DNA of 64,000 bases from Erinaceus europaeus (Eukaryota > Chordata > Mammalia > Eulipotyphla > Erinaceidae). Positions within the stretch are counted from its first letter, which is position 1, and every line of letters starts with the position of its first letter. The stretch lies in contig NC_080171.1 in the NCBI RefSeq assembly GCF_950295315.1, positions 96,028,752 through 96,092,751 of the forward strand. Reading direction: 5' to 3'. The translations under genes and the position numbers were made by a program. Positions 1-10,144 of this stretch are shown piece after piece. The notes under the pieces are model-generated. The model saw nothing but the letters and a program-made list of their open reading frames with translations. It ran no database searches and was not told the DNA's origin.

Positions 1-270
1 CTTGTTGTATTTATTTGTTGTTTTGGGAGGAGAGGCAATTTGGTCCCAGTTATTTCATGGCCACGCCTCCTGGAAGTCCCCTAATCAGACTTTTCTAATT
101 CACCCTCCTGTATCTTTAGATTTTCTAATCTAATTTAGATTTTCTAATTAACCCTCAGTATCTTTAGAGAAAGAATGTCTGAAACTCAAGCTCCATGTCC
201 TAGCAGAAGCATCATCTATCAATAGACATGTGCTTTTTCCTCCATACACAACGTGATCCTGCAGTCAAAC
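1..270. other. Unique AT-rich sequence, nothing recognised
   Basis: No repeat head, open frame or RNA fold is apparent. It carries a short local duplication of the phrase TTTTCTAATTNACCCTC (around 90-150), suggesting a small tandem slip of about 45 bases. Confidence 0.4.
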
Positions 271-276
271 TTCCTT

Positions 277-486
277 AAAATTTTTTTATTATCTTTATTT
301 GTTGGATAGAGACAGCTAGAAAGCATGAGGACAGGGGAAAGAGAGAGAGAGAGAGAGGCAGAGAGACACCTGCAGCGTTGCCTCACAACTCACAAAGTTA
401 TCTCCTGTAGGTTGGGACTGGGGCCTGGAACCTGAGTCCTTGCACATTGTAACATGTGCACTCAACCAGGTTCGCCACACCTGGCC
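277..486 (-). repeat. Group B tRNA-derived SINE
   Basis: Read on the minus strand it begins GGCCAGGTGTGGCGAACCTGG with a split promoter (A box in the head, B box diverged around GGTTCCAGGCCC) and ends in the group B tail rich in AATAAAGATAATAAA. An AG run at 344-356 sits in the pyrimidine domain. It is diverged but nearly full length. Confidence 0.8.
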
Positions 487-534
487 CTGGCTGCTTCCTA
501 ATTTGGGTTAAGATACCTGTTAGGTTATAGTTGT

Positions 535-695
535 CCCCCACTCCCACTGATTCTCCTTCCTCTGTCCTTGTTCCTCTCGTCTTTGTCTTCTCCTTCATCC
601 TTCCTCCTACTTTCCCCCCTCCACCACTTTCCTCTGCTCCTATTCCTCCTCCTCTTCCCCATGTTGGCTCACTTCTCTTCCTGCTTCTATTCCAC
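535..695. repeat. Polypyrimidine tract
   Basis: About 160 bases of plus-strand C/T-rich sequence (TCCTCCTCCTC and CTTCTCCTT units) without a strict period. It creates open frames on both strands, but they are of low complexity and not gene-like. Confidence 0.6.
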
Positions 696-734
696 TGCAT
701 GAATAGGGGGTAAAAGAGTCATGACTTTGTGTTT

Positions 735-890
735 AGATAGACTTTGGTTTTAAGCTGCAAGTCTTTGATCAAGTCACTGTACCTTTCAGAGCCTCAGTTT
801 TTGCATCTGTAAAGTGGCACTAATAGTTTTCAGTTACTGGGTTTTTGTATAAATTAAAATAAACACAATGTATGTGATGTGCCTGGTTCT
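735..890 (+). repeat. MIR remnant
   Basis: It resembles the mammalian-wide MIR SINE core: AAGTCTTTGATCAAGTCACT, then GAGCCTCAGTTTTTGCATCT and GTAAAGTGG, then a gap to a GTGCCTGGTTCTTAACA-like end. Assigned from memory of the MIR consensus and strongly diverged. Confidence 0.6.
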
Positions 891-899
891 TAACAGAAA

Positions 900-1430
900 T
901 AGACAAAAAAAGTTATTATTGCCTTTACCAGCACTACTGTCATCAATACCATCTCTTTCACTTATAAAAGTATTGGAGTGACTGCCAAAAAAGTGTTTTT
1001 CTTACATATAATGTAAATAAGCACACATTGTATTCCATCTGCCCTTTCTGTCATTTCTTTTTCAATGGAACCTTTAATTTTTGACAAATATCTTTTAAAT
1101 ACAATGTCAGGTCCATGGTGGCATCATTAAACCATTAAATAAATAAAAGAAAGTGTTTCTGCTTATTGTAAAAGCATCATCATCATCTGTTCTTCTGTTT
1201 CAGAGAAGTGCAGTCCTAAGGATTATGTGTAATTCACAAGGGCAGCACTTTGGCTGGTCATTCATCTCTGTGGCTCCAATGTCCAGTATAGGACTTGGCA
1301 TAGAAGGGCCTCCTATGAGGACTGGTTCAGTAAAGAATGACAGGTGTGGTTGCTGGGCACATATAGTTGGCTCCCTGGCCATCTCCCTTCAGCCTTTGCC
1401 AAGATCACCTATAGACAGTACCCGATAAGC
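900..1430. other. Unique sequence
   Basis: AT-rich sequence with no recognised repeat or gene. A short open frame at 1153-1428 has no recognisable domain or splice support. Confidence 0.35.
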
Positions 1431-1466
1431 TGGGGGTGGTGGTGCTCTCTCCACCTGAGGATTTCT

Positions 1467-1600
1467 TTTAAAGATTTATTTACTAGTCAATGTGAGGAAA
1501 AAGGAAGCAAAGCATCATTCTGGTATATTCAAAGACGGGGATTGAACTATGATCTTGGGACCTTATGTTTGCAAGTCTTGTGCTCCTCCTAGCCATCTCC
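1467..1600 (-). repeat. Old group C-like SINE
   Basis: On the minus strand a degenerate tRNA-like head is followed by a diverged B box (GGGATTGAAC on the plus strand) and an A/T tail reading AAAGATTTATTTACTAG on the plus strand. Similar old copies lie at 17607-17755 and 25376-25516. Confidence 0.5.
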
Positions 1601-1659
1601 CAGGTGGCATCTGCCCAAGGATATTTCTTTGGTTATGCTCAGCGTACGGCGCAAGCAGC

Positions 1660-1908
1660 AGGGATGCTTGCTTCACAACAAGTGAAGCAGGTTTGCAGGT
1701 ATCTATTTTTCTCTCCCCCTCTGTATTTCTCCCTCTTTCTCAACTTTTCTCTGTCCTACTGAATTACAAAAAAAAAAAAAAAAAAATGAAAGAAAAGAAA
1801 AAAAGGAAAAAATGGCCACTGGGAATGATAGATTTTGTAGTGCTGACACCAGGCCCCAGCAGTAACCCTGGAGGCAAAAACAAAAACAAAAACAAATTAG
1901 TAGCCTAG
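1660..1908 (+). repeat. 5'-truncated SINE with 3' module (A+)
   Basis: It starts inside the SINE core (GCTTCACAACAAGTGAAGCA), continues through the pyrimidine domain and a poly(A), then the 3' module from ATGGCCACTGGGAATGATAG to CAGCAGTAACCCTGGAGGCA, and ends in a CAAAAA repeat. The tRNA-like head is absent. Confidence 0.75.
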
Positions 1909-2041
1909 TAGCAATCCTCAACAACAAAGGAAAGGAAGTAGTGCATAAATGCACCCCCCAGATTCCTAGCCCCTCAGTTGGACATTTTTGAAATATGTTC
2001 CATGCAGTCTCTTGAGACTCCTTAGTGGAGACTCCAGTTTC

Positions 2042-2296
2042 TCCCCCCCCCCCGCCTTTTGTTGCCCTTGTTTTATCGTTGTCATGGTTATTACTGTCGT
2101 TGTTGTTGGATAGGACAGAGAGAAATTGAGAGAGGAGGGGAAGACAGAGAGAGGGAGAAAGATAGACACGGGCAAACCTGCTTTACCTCTTGTGAAATGA
2201 CTCTGCTGCACGTGGGGAGCCAGGGGCTTGAACCCAGATTCTTACGACAGTCTTTGTGCTTTGCGCCATGTGCACTTAACCTGCTGTGACCCTGGA
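2042..2296 (-). repeat. Group A SINE
   Basis: Minus-strand group A element with the AACAACGACAGTAATAACCA tract, core and head. The flanks share CTCCAGTTTCT (2031-2041 and 2297-2307), a probable target-site duplication. A poly(C) run at 2044-2053 lies at the tail. Confidence 0.85.
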
Positions 2297-2483
2297 GCTC
2301 CAGTTTCTTACAGCAGTCACCTCCCTTTATTAATGTGTCCTTCACTAGCTTTCCTATTTTGCTTCCCTACTGCCTCACTGTTTCCTGTCATCATCTCTCA
2401 AATAAACTACTTTCACTCTTTGTCTTGAGTAATCCAAATGAGATGAAAAATTGTCTTCTGGCAATTTAAGAAAGTTAATTATA

Positions 2484-2760
2484 GGGCTGGGTGGTGGCAC
2501 ACCTAATTGAGTGCTGTATACATTACCATGCACAGGCACCCACGTTCAAATCCATGCTCCTCACCTGCAGGGGCGAAGCTTCACAAGCAGTGAAGTAGGT
2601 CTGCTGGCATCTCTCTTTCTCTCTCCCTATGTTACCCTCCCCTCTCAATTTCTCTATCCTATCAAAGGAAAAAGAAAAAAAAACCTAATGGGGGTGGTGG
2701 ATTCATCATGCAGGCATTGAGCCTCAGCAATAACCCTCATAGTAATAAATTAAAAAATGA
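2484..2760 (+). repeat. B-headed SINE carrying the 3' module
   Basis: Head GGCTGGGTGGTGGCACACCT (group B type), CACCTGCAGGGGCGAAGCTT core, pyrimidine domain, then the 3' module ending GCCTCAGCAATAACCCTCAT. This shows the module also follows non-A heads. Confidence 0.75.
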
Positions 2761-3061
2761 AATGAAAGGAAAGGAAAGCTAGTTATTTGAGTGGTTATAA
2801 ATCAACCTTTTACTAGCAACAAACAAAAATAGTTCTGATGTTTTATCCTGATATATGTAACCCTTATATACCTTTGTGTAAGAATTATTAACCAGCCTGA
2901 CTCCAAACTTTTAAGTATATCTCCAATAGCTATTATAAAGTGACTTGAAATAGTCAAATTAAGTGTTCCCATCAAGTGATTGTATGAGAACTTGTGTGAT
3001 GGTCATATACACTGACTCACCAGAAAGTGAAAAAAAGATAAATTTGACAGTCAGATCAACC

Positions 3062-3275
3062 TGGCTCCAGAGAATGCTTCACGAGTGGTGAAGCAGGTTT
3101 GCAGGTGTCTATCTTTCTCTTCCTCGTTGCCTCCCCATCCCCTCTCAACTTCTCTCTGATCTATCTAACAAACTAGAAATAAAATTTAAAAAAAGGAAAA
3201 ATGGTTACTGGGAGTGGTGGGTTCATAATGCAAGCACCGAGTTCATGCAATATCCTTGGTGGCAAAAAAAAAAAG
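3062..3275 (+). repeat. 5'-truncated SINE with 3' module
   Basis: Starts at the core (GCTTCACGAGTGGTGAAGCA) and ends with the module and a poly(A). It abuts the next SINE directly. Confidence 0.7.
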
Positions 3276-3567
3276 GGGGTGTCAGGCTGTAGCGCAGCTG
3301 GTTAAGCGCACATGGCACAAAACTCGAGAACCGCCGTAAGGATCCTAGTTTGAGCCACCGGCTTTCCATCTGCAGGGGGGTCGCTTCACGAGTGGTGAAG
3401 CAGGTCTGCAGGTGTCTATCTTTCTCTTCCCATCTCTGTCTTCCCCTCCTTTCTCCATTTCTTGCTGTCCTATCTGGCAACAACATCAATAACAACAACA
3501 ATAATAACCACAACAATGATAAAAACAACAAGGAAAACAAAAAGGAAAATTAATAAATAAATATCGA
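3276..3567 (+). repeat. Group A SINE inserted at a SINE tail
   Basis: Complete group A copy: head GTCAGGCTGTAGCGCAGCTG, core CATCTGCAGGGGGGTCGCTT, AACAACAACAATAATAACCA tract and AATAAATAAATATCG tail. It follows the poly(A) of the preceding SINE, giving a head-to-tail pair. Confidence 0.85.
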
Positions 3568-3569
3568 AA

Positions 3570-4215
3570 ACAAAAGAAGGGTGGTGGTGGTGGTTCCAGT
3601 TCTAGCAATTCCCCTTTCGGCTGGGGCTATCGGCACAAATTGCCTCTCTCAAAGCCACAGAGTCCCTATCTGTTCAGAAAAGAAGTAATCCTGACTTCAC
3701 CAAACTGTTGTGTCAATCAAGGCAGACAATTGAAGTAAAAGCTCTCTGAAAGTTGAAAAATAGGACTCCTGCTTACAATGTGATGATTACTGAGTGTCAA
3801 GTCAAAGTAGAGATGAAGAATGTGCAAAAGTGAAGAACATGGACTTTGGAATCAAACAGACAAATTCCTCTCTGGGTTGCCATCTACCAGTTGGGTGGTT
3901 GACAAGGAATATTTGTCACCATGAACCTGTACCTTGTATTTTGAATCATTTTTTTTTTTACTGAAGTGAGGTGTTTTTATCTATGCAGTTTCCTCTCCTG
4001 GAGAGTAGAGATGATAAATATGACGTGATCTCAAGTATTTTGGTTTCTTGACCCTTTTTGCACTCTTAAAATTATTGGAGACTAAAGACTTAAATTGTTT
4101 TGGTTATATTTATTGATGTTTACTATATTAAGATAAAAACTGAATACTTATTGAAAAGGAGCAATAATAAAGCCATTACCTGATAACATAAATAGTAGTT
4201 TTAATAAACATAACT
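3570..4215. other. Unique sequence with a weak MIR-like segment
   Basis: Around 3830-4025 phrases such as GAACATGGACTTTGGAATCA resemble a MIR element, broken by a poly(T) at 3951. The remainder has no recognised feature. Confidence 0.4.
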
Positions 4216-4227
4216 ATTTTAATGTTT

Positions 4228-4418
4228 TATTAATTTTAATTTTTATTTATTATTATTGGGTAGAGACAGAGAGAAATTGAGTGGGGACAGGAAGATAGAG
4301 AGGGAGAGAAACAGACCTGCTTCACCACTCATGAAGCTTTCCCTCTGTAGGTGGGATCCAGGAGCTTGAATCTGGGTCTCCGTGCACTTAACCAGGTGTG
4401 CCACTACCTGGTCCTCAG
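4228..4418 (-). repeat. Group B SINE
   Basis: Minus-strand group B copy: head GGACCAGGTAGTGGCACACC, core from GGATCCCACCTACAGAGGGA to AAGCTTCATGAGTGGTGAAG, and tail AATAATAATAAATAAAAATT. Confidence 0.8.
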
Positions 4419-4586
4419 CATAATTATTTTTTTAAAACTAAGTTTTCATGAGAAGTGTGACATTATTTTACATTTTGCAAATCTTTAATGTTTTACTTAG
4501 TAGTAGAAAACTAGACTTATTCACTTTGGTGTTCGTTCTGTTGTGATTTATGATATTGATTGAAGTATATAAAAATTGGATTTCAG

Positions 4587-4798
4587 GGCCGAGTGGTGGT
4601 GCATTTGGTTGAGCACACATGTTATAATGCATAAGGACCTGGGTTCGAGCCCCGGTTCCCACCAGCAGGGGGAAAGCTTTTTGAGTGGTGAAGCAGATAT
4701 GCAGGTGTCTCTCTATCTCTCTCCCTCTCTAGCTCTCTATTCCTCTCAATTTCTGGCTGTCTCTATCCAATAAATAAAGATAATAATAATAAAAAAAC
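4587..4798 (+). repeat. Group B SINE
   Basis: Plus-strand copy with head GGGCCGAGTGGTGGTGCATT, B box GGGTTCGAGCCCC, core and tail CTATCCAATAAATAAAGATA. It is well preserved. Confidence 0.9.
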
Positions 4799-4799
4799 C

Positions 4800-5160
4800 T
4801 TTCAAGTGGGAAAGTAAGCCTATAAAGTAAAAATGGAATCTTATGCAAGTATTTGGAAAAGTGAGGAACATTTTAATATCCTTTTTAGTTAACTATGCAG
4901 TTCTTTACTAATACTCCAAAACTTGACAAGAAGTACATTTTAGAGGTTAGTAGCAATACAGTGTCTGAATTCTATCAATGAATTTTTTTTACATTGTGTT
5001 TCATAAAAATCCATTGGTCTATCTTGCATTTTAAACGGATATTTTATGTAAGATTTTTGTAGTAGCATACATTGTCATTTGGAAAATATTGGTTGACTAT
5101 ATTATGCCAGCCTTCCAGATATTAACACATATCAATAACAAATATAAAAACACATCACAC
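4800..5160. other. AT-rich unique sequence
   Basis: No repeat, exon or RNA gene seen. Confidence 0.35.
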
Positions 5161-5281
5161 TGGGTTGGGAAGATAGCACAACAGTTTATCCAACAGACTT
5201 TCATCACTAAGGTTTGGAGGTTGCAGGTTCCATCTCCCTGCACTACCATTAGCCACAGTTGAACAGTGCTCTGGTCAACAA
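5161..5281 (+). repeat. Group D SINE
   Basis: Head TGGGTTGGGAAGATAGCACA and the diagnostic end GAACAGTGCTCTGGTC. It lacks a long tail, as other group D copies here do. Confidence 0.75.
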
Positions 5282-5508
5282 CTAAGTACCTAAGTTTAAA
5301 AGAATTATAAATCACACTTTGAAACATTTTGTTAGTAATTATAAGGAAACTATCAAACTCGTTTTCACATGAAGGATAAAATATCTTTGGAAACAACATC
5401 AACAGTTATTTTCCTAGAAGTGATAGATTAATTTCTTTCATTTTGAAAGAACTGTCTGACAAGTACCCATGTCTGATTAACCAAAATTTAGCTACCACTT
5501 GAAAAGAC

Positions 5509-5619
5509 TTTTTTTTTTTTTAACCAGTGTCCCGCTCAGCTCTGACTTCTGGTGGAGCAGGGGACTTCAGAGTCTCAGGCATAACCATTTTGCATAACCA
5601 TTATGCTACCTACCCCACC
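5509..5619 (-). repeat. Group D SINE
   Basis: Minus-strand copy with a poly(T) on the plus strand at its 3' end. The flanks share TTGAAAAGACTT before and after, a target-site duplication. Confidence 0.85.
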
Positions 5620-6073
5620 CATTTGAAAAGACTTCAAAGGAAAAACAGACTCTGGAAAAAAGTGGGTAACTGAACATCACAACTGAAGCAATCAATCCTG
5701 TATTGCTTCTTTGAGATAACTATGGGGTTGAAATGTGTAGCAGACGGGTTTTTCATGTTTTCCATGTACTTCTCATTTTTTTTCTTAATCCTGTGCAGCA
5801 TATAAAAGGACATACACTCCAGTTCTGAGATTTAATGATATTAGTAATATTCATACTTGCAAAGCTTCTAAAAGAGTCTTGGCCATGAGTGGGGTCTGAA
5901 CTTGCTGACACTAAAAATGTAGTGACTAATTAAGGTCACATAGTTCAATGATGCAGTGCTGGGCATGATGTAGGTGTTTAACTAAGTTCTTTCCTTTTTT
6001 TCTTCTGTGATGCCCTCACAAGTACACATTTATTAAAAAAGATTGTTATCAACCTTCCCTTTAATTCAATGCT
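5620..6073. other. Unique sequence
   Basis: Nothing recognised; no long open frame. Confidence 0.35.
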
Positions 6074-6090
6074 AAGAAATAACAGGATTG

Positions 6091-6384
6091 GGAAGTCGGG
6101 TGGTGGTGCAGTGGGTTAAGCGCATGTGGTGCAAAGAGCAAGGACTGGCGTAAGGATCCTGGTTTGAGCCCCCAGATCCCCACCTGCAGGGGAGTCGCTT
6201 CACAGGCAGTGAAGCAGGTCTGCAGGTGTCTATCTTTCTCTTCTCTTCTTTGTCTTCCCCTCCTTTCTCCATTTCTCTCTGTCCTAACTAACAACATCCA
6301 CATCAATATCAACAACAATAACTACAACAACAATTAAAAAAAGGGCAACAAAAGGGAATAAATAAATATTTCTTAAAAAAAAAA
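6091..6384 (+). repeat. Group A SINE with 17-bp target-site duplication
   Basis: Complete group A copy from GGAAGTCGGGTGGTGGTGCA to a poly(A). The flanks AAGAAATAACAGGATTG at 6074-6090 and 6385-6401 are identical, so L1-style insertion is clear and fairly recent. Confidence 0.95.
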
Positions 6385-6542
6385 AAAGAAATAACAGGAT
6401 TGCCTCCCTTTCTCATTGCCTCCCTCTGCCACATCTGGGAGGCCTACCTAAAGGACCTATTTGACTCAGCATCTATGGATAATTTATTGATCACATAGTG
6501 ACTGGCATTGTTAGGGTTGAGTTCTCTCTCTTTTTTTTTTTA

Positions 6543-6815
6543 AGATTTAAAAAATATTTATTTATTTATTCCCTTTTGTTGCCCTTGTTGTTTTATTGTT
6601 GTAGTTATTATTGTTGTTGTTATTGATGTCATTGTTGTTGGATAGGACAGAGAGAAATGGAGAGAGAAGGGGAAAAAAGAGAGGGGGAGAGAAAGACACC
6701 TGCAGACCTGTTTCACTGCTTGTGAAGCAACTCCCCTGCAGGTGGGGAGCCAGGGGCTTAAACCAGGATCCTTGCATTTTGTGCCACCTGCATTTAACCC
6801 ACTGTGCTACTCCTG
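6543..6815 (-). repeat. Group A SINE
   Basis: Minus-strand copy with a TATTTATTTATTCCCTTTTG tail on the plus strand. GGGTTGAGTTCT flanks both sides (about 6511-6522 and 6816-6827). Confidence 0.9.
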
Positions 6816-6851
6816 GGGTTGAGTTCTTTCTCTCTCTCTCTCTCTCTCTCT

Positions 6852-7095
6852 TTTAATTTTTAATTACCACTAGGGTCATCACTGGGGCTTAGTGTCTGCA
6901 CAATAAATATACTGCTGCTATAGATAGGACAGAGAGAAATAGAGAGGGAAGGGGGAAGTAGAAAGGGAGAAGGAAAGAGAAATACTTGTATCACTGCTGT
7001 GAAGCTTCCCCCTTGCAGGTGGGGACCAGGGGTTTGCCAGGTCCTTGAGCATGGTAATGTATGCCTTTAACTGGGTCTCCCATCGTGCGACCCTC
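6852..7095 (-). repeat. SINE with 3' module, diverged
   Basis: Begins on the plus strand after a TC run (6829-6851) with the reversed 3' module (ACTAGGGTCATCACTGGGGC), then the purine-rich middle, core and a degraded head. Confidence 0.7.
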
Positions 7096-7122
7096 TACAC
7101 TGAGTACCAATGTCTGAGTTCT

Positions 7123-7315
7123 TTTTTAAATAATAATAATCATAAAAATATTTTTATTTACTGCATGAAGACAAAGATAAATCAAAAGGGAAAAGGAAGA
7201 TGGAGAGGGAAGAAAAAGAGAGATATTCGCAGCACAGCTTTATAATGCTTATAAACATTTCCCTCTGTAGGTGGGGACCAGAGGTTTGAACCCAGGTCTT
7301 TGAGCATTTTAGCAT
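7123..7315 (-). repeat. Group B SINE
   Basis: Diverged minus-strand copy. AATGTCTGAGTTCT occurs on both flanks (about 7109-7122 and 7318-7331), a target-site duplication. Confidence 0.8.
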
Positions 7316-7331
7316 CTAATGTCTGAGTTCT

Positions 7332-8365
7332 AATCTTATCCCAGGAGAGGCATTTTGACACATATTTTACGTGCCTCAATTTTATAATATATTCTTTACT
7401 TCAGTTCTGTCCATTTATCAACACGATAATCCAACAGAAAGAGGCAGGAGGAAAGATTTCTTTTTGCTGTCTTCTCCAAGAACATTGCTTATGCCAACTT
7501 TGAATGAATTAAAAGTTATATAATTTTTTTTAATAAGTTAAAACTAAAGACTGCTTACGTTTTCAAAGATCATCTAAGCTTTACATATCAAGGAAGCTGT
7601 TCCTATTTGAAGAGTGCCAATAACATCAAGGTCAGTAGGAGTGGTAGAAAAAGCAAAGGAATCATAAGGAATTCATTATGTAAATGTGTGACTATTCAAA
7701 GCTTTTTGTAAACATTAGAAAAGTGCTTTTAGTCTGAGTGCCTTTCTAATTCTGCTTTATTGTTAATTTCTGTCATTACTAATATTTTCAACTCCTTCGT
7801 TCCCTTCTTTCTTCTCCTTTACAGAACACCTCTAAGACGTTTTTCACCTGTTACTACACAAATCAGGTTGTTTTCCCAACATGCAAGATAAGCCATCTAA
7901 ATGAAATTAAAGGAAATTTCCCTGGAAGTTCAAGGAGATATAAGAAATTGCTTTAGAATCCCGAGTCACCAAGAAGGAGCAAGCCTGGTGAAAGCATTAG
8001 TATCTGTGCTGTGGCAAGACCAGGTGTGAGTGGAGTTGTCAGACAGTGGGAGGGGTGGCTCGGAAAAGGTGGAGTTAACACATTTGGCTGTGTTTCAGGA
8101 ATTGCTATCGGGTGATTTCTTATTTGGCCTGGGCCTCAATGCTATATTCTCTTTTTACTTCCTCAGGGTTTCTGCCATGGCCCATCAGTAAGTCACTGTG
8201 CAGGGCGGTCATTTGATAATTAATTAACCAGAACCTTTTCTATTTCCGATTCTCAGTTGGGTGCTAAAGATATAGCCATTGCTCAAACGCTGTCCTTCAT
8301 GAGATCCTTGATAGTAGGAGATTCAGATAATCAAGTTCAATCCTTTATAGTTAAGAATTATGATG
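7332..8365. other. Unique sequence, about 1 kb
   Basis: No mobile element recognised. The segment 7960-8240 has motif-rich sequence (CAGGTGTGAGTGG, TGGTTAATTAATTATC on the minus strand, CAAATGACC) and little degradation. It could be conserved noncoding DNA, but nothing proves it. Confidence 0.3.
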
Positions 8366-8369
8366 AAAG

Positions 8370-8521
8370 GGGACTGGAGAGATAAAATAATGGCCATGCA
8401 AAAGACTCTCATGTCTGAGGCTCTGAGTTCCCAGGTTCAATTCCCAGCCCCACCTTAAGCCAGAACTGAGCAGTGCTCTGGTTTCTCTCCATCTCTCTCT
8501 CTCTTTAAAAGAAAGTAAAGA
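8370..8521 (+). repeat. Group D SINE
   Basis: Head GGGGACTGGAGAGATAAAAT, B box CCCAGGTTCAATTCCCAGC, end GAGCAGTGCTCTGG, then a TC run and A-rich tail. Confidence 0.85.
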
Positions 8522-8559
8522 AACACAGTCTATAAATAGAAAAGTTTTTTTTTCTAATA

Positions 8560-8640
8560 TTTGTTTTTATTTTACTTTATTATTATTATTATTATTTTTG
8601 CTTTATTTTTTTTATTTTTTTTTAATGATTTTTTTTTTTA
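8560..8640. repeat. T-rich/TTA repeat
   Basis: Low-complexity sequence with TTA units at about 8578-8598 and poly(T) runs. It probably grew from the A-rich tail of the minus-strand L1 3' end that begins here. Confidence 0.6.
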
Positions 8641-9172
8641 ATTTAAGAAAGGATTAATTAACAAAACCATAGGGTAGGAGGGGTACAACTCCACACAATT
8701 CCCACCGCCCAATCTCCATATCCCACCCCCTCCCCCAATAGCTTTCCCATTCTCTATCCCTCTGGGAGCATGGACCCAGTGTCATTGAGGGTTGCAGAAG
8801 GTAGAAGGTCTGGCTTCTGTAATTGCTTCCTCGCTGAACATGGGCGTTGACTGGTCGGTCCATACTCCCAGTCTGCCTCTCTCTTTCCCTAGTAGGATGG
8901 GTCTCTGGGGAAGCTGAGCTCCAGGACACATTGGTGGTGTCTTCAATCCAGGGAAGTCTGGCCGGCATCCTGATGATACCTGGAACCTGGTGACTGAAAA
9001 GAGAGTTAACATACAAAGCCAAACAAATTGTTGAGCAATCATGGACCCAAAGCTTGGAAAAGTGGAAAGGAAGTATTAGGGAGGTACTCACTGCAAACTC
9101 TAGTGTACCTCTGCTTTCTTACTTTGGTGCCATACTCCAAACTCAGTCAATTTCTGCTTTGCGTTTCTACTT
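8641..9172 (-). mobile_element. L1 3' end (tail-module-2 type)
   Basis: On the minus strand it runs from a GGCACCAAAGTAAGAAAGCA motif shared with other L1 3' UTRs here, through CAAACAATTTG, GGAGTATGGACCGACC and CCATGCTCCCAGAGGG, to GGGAATTGTGTGGAGTTGTA and GTTTTGTTAAT. The same module recurs at 45372, 46020 (minus), 57985 and 63720. It is noncoding 3' UTR. It may be the host into which the L1 at 9173-11768 inserted, or the distal part of that element's own 3' UTR. Confidence 0.75.
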
Positions 9173-9368
9173 CTTCTTTTTTTTTTTTTTTAATGCATAA
9201 CATTCCCCAGATTCCCATTTAACAATACAACCCCCACTATTTCATTCATCATTTTTCATGGACCTGTATTCACCCCACCCACCCACCCACCCCAGAGTCT
9301 TTTGCTTTGGTGTAATACTCCAATTCCATTTCAGGTTCGACTTGTGTTTTCTTTTCTAATCTTGTTTT

Positions 9369-10088
9369 TCAACTTTGGCCTGAGAGTGAGATCATCCCAT
9401 ATTCATCCTTCTGTTTCTGACTTATTTCACTCAACATGATTTTTTCAAGGTCCATCCAAGATCGGCTGAAAACGGTGAAGTCACCATTTTTTACAGCTGA
9501 GTAGTATTCCATTGTGTATATATACCACAACTTGCTCTGAATGACTCTGAAAATGTCCAATAGTTCTAGGTTATCTATCTCTTCATTTAGCTCCCTTATG
9601 TCTTTACTGATTTTCTTCCTGGATGATCTGTCAAGTTGAGATAGTGGGGTGTTGAAGTCCCCTACTATGATTGTGTTACTGTTAATATATTGCTGTAGCT
9701 CTTTCAGTAGAAGTTTGATGTATTTAGATGGCTTCTCATTGGGTGCATAGATATTAATAATTGTTAAGTCCTCTTGATTGACTGATCCTCTGAGCATTAA
9801 GTAGTGTCCATTCCTATCTTTTTTAATCTTATGTATTTTAAAGTCTATCATGTCAGATATGAGAATAGCTGTTCCTGCCCTTTTTTGTGGGCCATTGGCT
9901 TGAATGATAGTTTTCCATCCTTTCACTTTAAGTCTGTGTTTGTCTTGTTACGTTAGGTGAGTTTCCTGTAGACAACATATTGTTGGGTTGTGTTTTCTGA
10001 TCCATCTTCCTACTCTGTGTCTTTTAATAGGTGAATTCAGGCCATTCACATTTATTGATATCAAAGATTGAAGATATTTTAACGCCAT
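9369..10088 (-). pseudogene. L1 ORF2, internally deleted: endonuclease start fused to C-terminus
   Basis: ORF2 normally encodes an AP-like endonuclease, reverse transcriptase and a cysteine-rich C-terminus of about 1,275 residues; here 239 codons remain. From the ATG at 10086-10088 the endonuclease begins with INVNGLNSPIKRHR (catalytic Asn near residue 15) and QETHLT (Glu 42). A TAA at 9948-9950 replaces codon 47. The same frame continues with NIYAPN (112-117) and VGDFNTPL (Asp 144, Asn 146). After about residue 185 the sequence jumps to the ORF2 end, LWYIYTMEYYSAVKNGDF, and stops at 9369. Lost are the last endonuclease catalytic residues (counterparts of human Asp205 and His230), all of the RT, and most of the C-terminal region. 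The join is in frame. Confidence 0.85.
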
Positions 10089-10144
10089 TCTTGTAGAGTT
10101 TTAGAGTGTTTTGATATATGTTCTATTTGTGGTGGTCTGGTTGT

